Shown here: positions 57,176 to 64,000 of the stretch, piece by piece
How the letters are laid out: each line of letters opens with the position of its first letter
How positions within the stretch are numbered: the stretch's first letter is position 1
DNA from: Pedococcus dokdonensis
GTDB lineage: Bacteria > Actinomycetota > Actinomycetes > Actinomycetales > Dermatophilaceae
DNA: 64,000 bases
Direction: 5' to 3'
Assembly (NCBI RefSeq): GCF_900104525.1
Contig: NZ_LT629711.1
Location: 2,108,001 to 2,172,000 of the forward strand
Translations under genes and position numbers: made by a program
The notes under the pieces: generated by a model
What the model was told of the DNA's origin: nothing
Database searches by the model: none
Seen by the model: the letters and a program-made list of their open reading frames with translations, nothing else

Positions 57176-58339
57176 GTGAGTGCTGACGCGGCCGCCGACC
57201 TGTTCCGCTCCACCTTCGACGCCCGGCCTGACGGCGTCTGGTCGGCTCCTGGTCGGGTCAACCTGATCGGCGAGCACACCGACTACAACAGTGGCCTCTG
57301 CCTGCCGATCGCCCTTCCGCAGCGCACCTTCGCTGCCGTGCGGCGCCGCGACGACGACCTCGTGCGGGTCGTGTCCGCGCAGGGTGACGGCGTCGTGGAG
57401 GTGACCCTCGAGGACGTGGGCGCAGGGCACCCGGCCGGCTGGGCGGCATACGTCGCCGGGGTGCCGTGGGCACTGCGTCGGGCCGGGCACACCGTGGGCG
57501 GGCTCGACGTGGCGGTCGACGGCCGGGTGCCGCTCGGCGCGGGACTGTCCAGCTCGGCCGCGCTGGAGTGTGCGGTCGCTGCCGGGGCGTCCGACCTGCA
57601 CGACCTGGGGCTGCTCGACACCGCCTCCGACCGCGCCGCCCTGGCGGCGGTCTGCGTGGAGGCCGAGAACACCGTGGCCCAGGCACCCACCGGGGGCATG
57701 GACCAGTCCGCGGCGCTGCTGGCCGAGGCCGGCCGGGCCCTGTTGCTCGACTGCCGTGACCACGGCACGACGCAGGTGCCGTTCGACCTGTCCGCCCACG
57801 ACCTCGCGCTCCTCGTCATGGACACCCGCGCCGAGCACGCACTCGTCGACGGCCAGTACGCCGAGCGCCGCGAGTCCTGCGAGCAGGCCGCCCGCGAGCT
57901 GGGTGTCACCAGCCTGCGCGAGGTCGCGGTCGACGACCTGGACGGGCAGCTCGCCGCCTTGTCGACCGACCTGCTGCGACACCGTGCACGCCACATCGTG
58001 ACCGAGATCGAGCGGGTGCGGCAGACGGTGCAGGCGCTGCGCCACAACGACTTCCGAACGGTCGGCGACCTCTTCGTCGAGTCCCACGCCTCCATGCGCG
58101 ACGACTTCGAGATCTCGGTGGCCGAGCTCGACACCGCCGTCGAGGCGGCCCTCGCGGCAGGAGCGCTCGGCGCCCGGATGACCGGTGGCGGCTTCGGCGG
58201 TTCGGCGATCGCCCTCGTGCCCGCCAACCGGACCGAGGCGGCGACCGAGGCTGTCGAGGCCGCCTTCGCCGCACGCGGCTTCAGCGCGCCGGACTGCTTC
58301 GTGGTCACCGCCTCCGCATCAGCCCACCGCGACCGCTGA
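57176..58339 (+). CDS. galK: Galactokinase
   Basis: 387 residues, GHMP kinase. GRVNLIGEHTDYNSGLCLPIAL is the galactose signature, VPLGAGLSSSAALECAVA the ATP loop, GGMDQSAALLAEAG the catalytic Asp region, and GARMTGGGFGGSAIALV the C-terminal motif. It phosphorylates galactose for GalT. GTG 57176 follows galT by 24 bp. The stop codon is the first base of a 7-bp triplicate. Confidence 0.96.
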   Translation: MSADAAADLFRSTFDARPDGVWSAPGRVNLIGEHTDYNSGLCLPIALPQRTFAAVRRRDDDLVRVVSAQGDGVVEVTLEDVGAGHPAGWAAYVAGVPWALRRAGHTVGGLDVAVDGRVPLGAGLSSSAALECAVAAGASDLHDLGLLDTASDRAALAAVCVEAENTVAQAPTGGMDQSAALLAEAGRALLLDCRDHGTTQVPFDLSAHDLALLVMDTRAEHALVDGQYAERRESCEQAARELGVTSLREVAVDDLDGQLAALSTDLLRHRARHIVTEIERVRQTVQALRHNDFRTVGDLFVESHASMRDDFEISVAELDTAVEAALAAGALGARMTGGGFGGSAIALVPANRTEAATEAVEAAFAARGFSAPDCFVVTASASAHRDR

Positions 58340-58357
58340 CTGCTGACTGCTGACTGC
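58337..58357 (+). repeat. 7-bp tandem repeat (TGACTGC x3) at the galK stop
   Basis: Three exact copies of TGACTGC; the first TGA is the galK stop codon. It runs straight into the left end of the 93-bp palindrome element. Confidence 0.8.
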
Positions 58358-58447
58358 ACGAACCTTTGCTAGCAAAGGTTCCGGTGTGGTGGACAGGTTG
58401 CAACCTGTCCGTCAACCAGTTTCCTTTGCTAGCAAAGGTTCGTGCAG
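58355..58447. repeat. 93-bp nested-palindrome element, copy 2
   Basis: Same order as copy 1: left palindrome AACCTTTGCTAGCAAAGGTT (58361-58380), centre GGACAGGTTGCAACCTGTCC (58391-58410), right CCTTTGCTAGCAAAGG (58423-58438). In this copy the ends are a perfect 25-bp inverted repeat (58354-58378 and 58423-58447). Again it lies between convergent genes (galK and the cyanophycinase-like gene). No target-site duplication could be recognised. Confidence 0.85.
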
Positions 58448-58509
58448 GGGGCAGGGGCGGGGCAGGGGCGGGGCAGAGGCGGGTCCGGGGGGTATGCCGG
58501 GTGGTCCGG

Positions 58510-60363
58510 TCAGCGGGCGGAGGTCACCACCTCACCGGAGCCGAAGACGTCGAGGACCACGTTGGTCGCACCGATCGCGCCGTTGGCCGCGGTGCTGAAG
58601 GTCGCCTGCCGGCCGTCCAGGACGACCGCGGAGCTGCCACCCGCGACGGTGGCGCCGGATGACGTCAGCGCGACGGCCGTCCCGTCGGCGAGGCCGACCG
58701 CCAGGTGCGCAGGGTCGACCTGGCCGAGGCCGTAGAGGCGACCCCAGCGGGAGTCGCCATTGAGCCGCGGCACGACGTTGGCGGCCACCAGTCCGAGACC
58801 GGGCTGCCACGCGCCGTCGGCGGACTTGAAGGCGGCGATGCCTTCGTCCTCCAGGGTGGCGCTGGTCGGGTCTGCCTTGGGCGACCACCAGCTGCCCATC
58901 GCAGCAGCGAAGTGGTCGTCGGCGAGGAACGCGGGAGCGGTGCGTGCTGCGGCCCCGATCAGGCTCCGGAGGCCCGGGTCCGCCATCGCGGGGGCCAGCG
59001 TCGTCGGGTCGGCTGCGGTGACCACCACCCCAGCGGCGCCGGTCAGCGAGGCCGACGACCACGACGGGGTGCCGTAGGTGACCTGCTGGACCACGCCGCC
59101 CCAGCCCGCGGTCTTGAGGGCCGCGGCATACCTGCCGGCGGTGGTGGTGTCGCCCGAGGAGGCGGACACGACCACGATCCGTGCGCCCTTCACCGACCCG
59201 TCGGCTGCGGCGGTCGCGGTGCGCACGAAGGCCGGCAGTCCGCCGGTGCGGACGTCACCGGCGAGGAGGTCGCCACCGAGGTAGAGGGTGCCCGCGCCCG
59301 GGGTGGCGGGGGCGGTCCAGCCGAGCGGTGCTGGCGGCGGGACCGGGGCGCCGTCGACGGTGAGGGTGCGGGTGGGGATCGCGTAGCTCGCGGTGCCCGG
59401 GGTGAGCAGGTGGGTCAGCACGTTGCGCGCCGACAGGACCGGCACCTTGCCGACCCACGAGTGCGTCGAGTGCAGGGTCTCGAGGTCGACGACGGCCGCG
59501 GAGCTCGCCCCGAACACCCCGCTCAGCGTCTGGTCACCGGTGTTGTGGATCCCGGTCGCGTAGTCCACCCCGAGGCCGAGCAGGCTTGCGCCACCTCGTC
59601 GCTCGTCGCTGGTGGCCAGGGTCGACAGCAGCCGGCCGAACCGCCCGCGCTGGTAGAAGTGCTGGTCGTAGAGGACCTGGGTCGAGCCGAAGTCCAGGCC
59701 GCGCTCGAGGTCGGCGTCGTCGCCCCACCACATCAGCGTGCTGCCGCGCTGCAGCCCGTCGGCCGGCCCGAGCGACCCCACGTAGCCGTTGATCATGTTG
59801 CGCGACTGCACGGCCGCTCCGGCGCTGGTGCCGCCGATCGTCGCGCCGGCCGCCGCCGCCCGGCCCATCGCCGCCTCCGCGGGCGACGCGGCGAGCACCT
59901 TCATGGCCAGCCCCTGGTCGCCGCCGAGGATGTAGATCCCGTCGGCGCTGTCGATCCCGACCGAGTTGGCCGGGTCCATCGCGTCCTTGCGGTTGAGCAG
60001 CACCGCGAGGCGAGCGGTGCACCCGGTGTAGGGCGCGGCGACGACGGCGTCGCAGGCCGCGTCGATCTGGTCGGTGCGCTCCTGCGCGAGCACGAGGTTC
60101 TCCGCGCGGTCCTTCGCCTTGTCGCCGTAGGCGCTCGGCACCACGACGAGGTCGACCGTCGGCCCGCTCGCCCCTTGGGCCGAGAGCCGTCCGAAGCCCT
60201 CCAGCGAGGGCTCCTCGTAGCCACCTCCGATCGGCGCCATCGTCTCCCCCACCGGTGTGGCGGACGGCTGGACCGCTGCGCCGGAGGCGGTCGCGGCGAG
60301 CGGGAGCGCGAGTGCGGCGGCGAGCGCGGCGACGAGGAGCGGCCGGTGCGGAGAGTGACCCAT
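58510..60363 (-). CDS. Secreted cyanophycinase-like protein (S51 type)
   Basis: 617 residues with a signal peptide (about 1-30). Residues 40-330 form an S51/cyanophycinase domain: PIGGGYEEP, VVVPSAYG, GIYILGGDQ, the nucleophile Ser180 in GATIGGTSAGAAVQSRNM, and VLYDQHFYQRGRFGRL. Residues about 350-500 look like a second, decayed copy of the same fold (LYLGGDLLAGD, IVVVSASSGDTTTAGRYAAALKTAGW) without a nucleophile elbow; the end is beta-rich. It may break down extracellular cyanophycin or another beta-linked aspartyl peptide. It is divergent from the S10 peptidase gene. Confidence 0.85.
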   Translation of the reverse strand: MGHSPHRPLLVAALAAALALPLAATASGAAVQPSATPVGETMAPIGGGYEEPSLEGFGRLSAQGASGPTVDLVVVPSAYGDKAKDRAENLVLAQERTDQIDAACDAVVAAPYTGCTARLAVLLNRKDAMDPANSVGIDSADGIYILGGDQGLAMKVLAASPAEAAMGRAAAAGATIGGTSAGAAVQSRNMINGYVGSLGPADGLQRGSTLMWWGDDADLERGLDFGSTQVLYDQHFYQRGRFGRLLSTLATSDERRGGASLLGLGVDYATGIHNTGDQTLSGVFGASSAAVVDLETLHSTHSWVGKVPVLSARNVLTHLLTPGTASYAIPTRTLTVDGAPVPPPAPLGWTAPATPGAGTLYLGGDLLAGDVRTGGLPAFVRTATAAADGSVKGARIVVVSASSGDTTTAGRYAAALKTAGWGGVVQQVTYGTPSWSSASLTGAAGVVVTAADPTTLAPAMADPGLRSLIGAAARTAPAFLADDHFAAAMGSWWSPKADPTSATLEDEGIAAFKSADGAWQPGLGLVAANVVPRLNGDSRWGRLYGLGQVDPAHLAVGLADGTAVALTSSGATVAGGSSAVVLDGRQATFSTAANGAIGATNVVLDVFGSGEVVTSAR

Positions 60364-60456
60364 GCGACCCGAACCTAGTGCGGTCCGCAGCGTCCCGCCC
60401 GTCGAGCAGGTCTCGACGCGTCCCGGCGTCCGGTTGCCCGGACTAGGGTGCCGGGC

Positions 60457-60585
60457 ATGGCCGACGAGACCACGCAGACCTCCCCCGCGCCCACCAGCCC
60501 CGCCGACACCTCACCGCTGGCCGGCGACTCCGCCGCCAAGCCCAACCCGGCGGCCCCTCCGGTCCCCCGGAGGACGACCTGGTGA
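60457..60585 (+). CDS. 42-codon ORF: leader peptide or detached N-terminus of the S10 peptidase
   Basis: ATG 60457 lies 7 nt after TAGGGT (60444-60449), a leaderless-type start. The 42-residue Pro/Ala/Thr-rich product ends in a TGA that overlaps the peptidase GTG. With one extra C in the 60564-60568 run the frame would continue PPEDDL straight into the peptidase, so this may simply be its N-terminus after a homopolymer undercall. If the sequence is right, it is a coupled upstream ORF. Confidence 0.45.
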   Translation: MADETTQTSPAPTSPADTSPLAGDSAAKPNPAAPPVPRRTTW

Positions 60586-62009
60586 CGACCCGGCACAGCC
60601 TCAAGGTCGGTCGACGCACCCTGCGGTACACCGCCACCGCCGGGCGCATCGTGCTGCGCGAGGAGGTGTTCGACGACGGGGTGTTCAAGGGACTGAAGGC
60701 GAAGGCGGAGCTCAGCGTCACGTCATACGTGCTCGACGCACCGGCCGGCACGCGGCGACCGGTGACGTTCGCGTTCAACGGTGGTCCGGGCTCCAGCTCG
60801 GTCTGGCTCCACCTCGGGCTGCTGGGCCCGCGGCGGGTCGACTCCGGTGACGCGGGCCAGCTGACCCCGCCGCCGTACGGCCTCGTCGACAACACCGAGA
60901 CGCTGCTGGCCGTCTCGGACCTCGTCTTCATCGACCCGGTGTCGACCGGCTACTCGCGGGCGGTCGAGGGCGGCAAGCCGAAGGACTACCACGGCTTCAA
61001 GGCCGACATCGAGAGCGTGGGTGAGCTGATCCGGCTCTGGACCACCCGTCACAACCGTTGGCTGTCACCGAAGTTCATCGCCGGCGAGTCCTACGGCACG
61101 ATCCGCGCGGCGGCCCTCGCCGAGCACCTGCAGACCCGGCACGGGCTCTACGTCAACGGGATCATGCTGATCAGCTCGGTCCTCGACCTGGCCACCGTCG
61201 ACTTCGAGTTCCGGAACGACCGCGCGCACGTCGACTACCTGCCGACGTACGCCGCGACCGCGCACTACCACGGCAAGCACGGGCGCAAGTCCCTCAAGAC
61301 CGTCCTCGCCGAGGCGGAGGAGTATGCCGCCCGCGACTACCCGTGGGCGCTGTCACGGGGTGCGCGGCTCAGCCCGGCGGAGCGCGCCGAGCACGTGGCG
61401 CGACTGGCTGCCCTGACCGGTCTGTCGGAGGAGTACGTGGACCGCGCGAACCTGCGGATCGAGCACGTCCGCTTCTTCACCGAGCTGCTGCGCGACCGGG
61501 GGCTGGCCGTGGGACGTCTCGACGCGCGGTTCTCCGGACCGCTCGCCCACGGGAACGCCGAGACCTGGGACGCCGACCCGTCGATGGACGCCATCAGCGG
61601 TCCGTACGCCGCGGCGTGGAACCACTACGTCCGCGACGAGCTGGGCTACCTCAACGACCTGCCGTACGCGCAGATCTCGGAGCTGGCTTCGAGGGAATGG
61701 TCCTACAAGGAGTTCGAGGGCAAGCCGATCGACGTGAGCGCCCTGCTGGCACGGGCGATGCGTGGCAACCCGCACCTGAAGGTGCACGTCGCCTACGGCT
61801 ACCACGACGGCGCCACCCCCTACTACGGGGCGCAGGACGTCGTGGCGCACCTGGAGATCCCGGAGTCGCTGCGCGACAACATCGAGCACGCCTACTACGA
61901 GGCCGGGCACATGATGTACGTGCACGAGCCCAGCCGGCTGCAGCAGTCGAAGGACCTGGCGACGTTCGTCCAGCGGTCCAGCGGCGCGGCCCCCGGCGGC
62001 CGGGGGTAG
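60582..62009 (+). CDS. S10-type serine carboxypeptidase
   Basis: 475 residues. The S10 pattern is complete: FAFNGGPGSSSVWLHLGLLGP (oxyanion), FIDPVSTGYSRA, nucleophile Ser170 in FIAGESYGTIRAAAL, Asp in GYHDGATPYYG and His in EAGHMMYVHE. No signal peptide is seen from this start, so it may be cytosolic. GTG 60582 has GGAGG 8 nt upstream, a proper ribosome site; a longer form from ATG 60457 would need one extra base (see that ORF). Divergent from the cyanophycinase-like gene, so the pair may serve peptide or cyanophycin breakdown. Confidence 0.88.
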   Translation: MTTRHSLKVGRRTLRYTATAGRIVLREEVFDDGVFKGLKAKAELSVTSYVLDAPAGTRRPVTFAFNGGPGSSSVWLHLGLLGPRRVDSGDAGQLTPPPYGLVDNTETLLAVSDLVFIDPVSTGYSRAVEGGKPKDYHGFKADIESVGELIRLWTTRHNRWLSPKFIAGESYGTIRAAALAEHLQTRHGLYVNGIMLISSVLDLATVDFEFRNDRAHVDYLPTYAATAHYHGKHGRKSLKTVLAEAEEYAARDYPWALSRGARLSPAERAEHVARLAALTGLSEEYVDRANLRIEHVRFFTELLRDRGLAVGRLDARFSGPLAHGNAETWDADPSMDAISGPYAAAWNHYVRDELGYLNDLPYAQISELASREWSYKEFEGKPIDVSALLARAMRGNPHLKVHVAYGYHDGATPYYGAQDVVAHLEIPESLRDNIEHAYYEAGHMMYVHEPSRLQQSKDLATFVQRSSGAAPGGRG

Positions 62010-62016
62010 CGAGTCG

Positions 62017-62041
62017 ACTCCGGCTTCCCTGCTGCCGGAGT
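62017..62041 (+). terminator. Hairpin after the S10 peptidase gene
   Basis: Perfect 8-bp stem ACTCCGGC/GCCGGAGT with a 9-nt loop, 8 bp after the stop codon. No T-tract. Confidence 0.6.
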
Positions 62042-62408
62042 AGACCGCCGCTGCGTCTTCCCTGCCTCGGGCGGTGCTGGCCCGAAAGTTCTTCGGACCA
62101 CGGCGGCCGCCCCCCTGCAAAGCCGCCCGCCGTGACCCTGAGCCGAAGGTAGGCGACCGAGCGCGACCGGCTCGGCAAATTCCGGGAACCGCCCGTCCGT
62201 TTCGCGGCACTTGCCCCTTCTTCGGCGCCGCTTCGAACTGGTCCCCCGATGCGGCCCTCATCCCTTCGGCGGAGTGCCGACCGCAGACCTGTCGGAAGCC
62301 GGCTGCGTCCAGTCCGGGTGTCGCGGTGGGCAAAGCCGTGCGGTTGCGGGAGAGTTGTCCCGGCAGGGGCCGGGTGGGCCCACTTGTTGCACAAGAGGAG
62401 AGCTGCGC
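62042..62408. other. Intergenic stretch upstream of aqpZ, no gene recognised
   Basis: 367 bp without a convincing gene on either strand: the open frames have Arg/Pro/Ser-rich shadow composition. Several short GC-rich inverted repeats occur, for example GTCCCGG/CCGGGTG around 62358-62372. No known riboswitch class fits when its core motifs are checked in order. The aqpZ ribosome site AGAGGAGAG ends the stretch. Confidence 0.5.
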
Positions 62409-63203
62409 ATGCGCACACCTGCACTGACCTCACGCCTGGGCGCGGAGGCCCTCGGCACCTTCTGGCTCGTCTTCGGTGGCTGCGGCAGCGCCATCTTCTC
62501 GGCCAAGTACCTGGCGCCGAACGTGGTGACGGGACAGGGGATCCAGCTCGGCATCGGGTTCGTCGGCGTCGCCCTCGCCTTCGGGCTCACCGTCCTCACG
62601 ATGGCGTATGCCGTGGGGCACGTCTCCGGCGCACACTTCAACCCCGCGGTGACGATCGGGGTCGCGGTCGCGAAGCGGTTCCCCTGGAAGGACGTCCCGC
62701 TCTACGTCGTCGCCCAGGTCCTGGGTGGACTGCTCGCCGGGCTGGCGCTCTGGGGCATCGCCCGTGGAGTCTCCGGCTTCGACGCCACCGGCAACCTCGC
62801 GGCGAACGGGTACGGCGACCACTCCCCCGGCGGCTACACCCTCGTCGCCGTGCTGTGCGCCGAGGCGATCCTGACCGCCTTCTTCCTCTACGTCATCCTG
62901 GGCGCCACCGACGACCGGGCCCCGACCGGCTTCGCCCCGATCGCGATCGGTCTCGCGCTGACCCTGATCCACCTGATCTCGATCCCGATCAGCAACACGT
63001 CGGTCAACCCGGCCCGTTCCACCGCGGTGGCCTTCTTCAACGGCAACGGCGCACCCGCCCAGCTCTGGGCCTTCTGGGTGGCCCCGATCATCGGCGCCGT
63101 GATCGCCGGCGCGACCTACCACCTGGTGACCGGCGTCGACCGCCGTGACGAGGACATCACCGGCGTCGTCGACCCCGAGGACCTCAAGCCCACCGTCGCC
63201 TGA
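62409..63203 (+). CDS. aqpZ: Aquaporin Z
   Basis: 264 residues, six membrane helices and two NPA half-helices ([15 protein letters not shown] and [13 protein letters not shown]). The selectivity-filter histidine ([10 protein letters not shown]) and arginine after the second NPA are kept, and the segments around both NPA boxes are close to E. coli AqpZ, so a water channel is more likely than a glycerol facilitator. ATG 62409 has AGGAG upstream; the longer open frame is not membrane-protein-like. Confidence 0.94.
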   Translation: MRTPALTSRLGAEALGTFWLVFGGCGSAIFSAKYLAPNVVTGQGIQLGIGFVGVALAFGLTVLTMAYAVGHVSGAHFNPAVTIGVAVAKRFPWKDVPLYVVAQVLGGLLAGLALWGIARGVSGFDATGNLAANGYGDHSPGGYTLVAVLCAEAILTAFFLYVILGATDDRAPTGFAPIAIGLALTLIHLISIPISNTSVNPARSTAVAFFNGNGAPAQLWAFWVAPIIGAVIAGATYHLVTGVDRRDEDITGVVDPEDLKPTVA

Positions 63204-63214
63204 GGCAGCAGTCC

Positions 63215-63255
63215 CGAGGGGCACCCACACCGCAGACCGGTGTGGGTGCCCCTCG
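63215..63255 (+). terminator. Strong hairpin terminator after aqpZ
   Basis: Perfect 17-bp stem (CGAGGGGCACCCACACC and complement) with a 7-nt loop, 11 bp after the aqpZ stop. It isolates aqpZ from the isocitrate dehydrogenase gene. Confidence 0.85.
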
Positions 63256-63282
63256 CGTCGTGGGGAGCCTCGGTTGCGCAGA

Positions 63283-63300
63283 TATCTTGATATCAAGATA
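63283..63300. promoter_or_regulatory. 18-bp perfect palindrome upstream of isocitrate dehydrogenase
   Basis: TATCTTGATATCAAGATA is a perfect, AT-rich palindrome in a very GC-rich context. It lies 38 bp before the proposed -10 box, where an activator would bind; it may also overlap a second promoter (TTGCGC at 63274, TACTGT at 63299). The binding protein is unknown and not encoded nearby. Confidence 0.65.
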
Positions 63301-63338
63301 CTGTGGTGCACGCACGGGACGGCCGCACCGCGGGCCGA

Positions 63339-64000
<662 letters not shown>

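Noticed and set aside
37331..58447. The two 93-bp elements as ends of a 21-kb composite transposon
   Set aside because: The interval holds sdh, trpS and other housekeeping genes, there is no transposase, and the copies are about 11% diverged.
62200..62290. Minus-strand words CGCCGAAG...GGGGCAAG and CCGCCGAAGGG resembling the glycine riboswitch core
   Set aside because: The paired GGAGAG and CTCTCAGG elements are not in the right order or distance, AA is inserted in the core, and no gene on the minus strand lies downstream to be controlled.
62300..62400. Minus-strand CTCCCGCAACCG resembling the cobalamin riboswitch CCCGCAACTG box
   Set aside because: No other box of the cobalamin consensus is present and there is no downstream gene in that direction.

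Overview
The window is a gene-dense stretch of a very GC-rich actinobacterial chromosome. Evidence for this is GTG/TTG starts, frequent GTGA/ATGA gene overlaps, TANNNT -10 boxes with leaderless starts, and an actinobacterial gene order. The order lpdA, amidohydrolase, punA, phosphosugar mutase, add, deoA, cdd, sdhCDAB, D-Ala-D-Ala carboxypeptidase, trpS recalls the Rv3303c-Rv3336c interval of Mycobacterium tuberculosis (from memory, with rearrangements). The gene style suggests Micrococcales, perhaps Intrasporangiaceae; that placement is inference. No rRNA, tRNA, CRISPR array, prophage or insertion sequence was seen.

Layout. 1-3.6 kb: end of a biotin-carboxylase/BCCP gene, an MT0933-type antitoxin-like protein with a Pro/Ala/Glu repeat tail, and lpdA. 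3.9-13 kb: nucleoside and deoxyribose breakdown (punA, phosphosugar mutase, deoC, a full and a truncated aldehyde dehydrogenase, a uridine-kinase-like P-loop protein), with a stand-alone receiver and a secreted HtrA-like protease between. 13-20.5 kb: a MoxR-DUF58-DUF4129-DUF4350 membrane cluster with SpoIIM and RDD proteins. 20.5-31.1 kb: second half of nucleoside use (add, cdd, deoA and a BMP-type nucleoside ABC importer), with a cupin, a TetR regulator and an alpha/beta hydrolase. 31-39.8 kb: M20 amidohydrolase, methylmalonyl-CoA-mutase-type large subunit, a MarR-ABC exporter module, mannose-1-phosphate guanylyltransferase and a GT4 glycosyltransferase. 40-47.6 kb: sdhCDAB, a D-Ala-D-Ala carboxypeptidase, YihY, 2'-5' RNA ligase and trpS. 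47.6-58.3 kb: a galactoside system (ABC importer, GH36 alpha-galactosidase, GH42 beta-galactosidase, DeoR regulator, galT, galK). 58.5-64 kb: a secreted cyanophycinase-like protein, an S10-type peptidase, aqpZ and the start of monomeric NADP-isocitrate dehydrogenase.

How the genes fit together. The importer and the phosphorylases/deaminases would feed pentose-1-phosphates to the mutase, then to DeoC, giving acetaldehyde and glyceraldehyde-3-phosphate; the aldehyde dehydrogenase pair would remove the acetaldehyde. The galactoside system is self-contained from uptake to the Leloir enzymes.

Signals beyond the genes. (1) An octamer, CGGCATAC/GTATGCCG, occurs 34 times on both strands; the 7-mer core is never seen without its eighth base. 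(2) A 93-bp element built of nested palindromes occurs twice, each time between convergent genes. (3) Three conserved genes (importer ATPase, galT, S10 peptidase) are each broken or shortened by what looks like one missing base in a G/C homopolymer, which points to sequencing undercalls as much as to pseudogenes. (4) At least eleven start codons sit 6-7 nt after a TANNNT box, as expected for leaderless transcripts.
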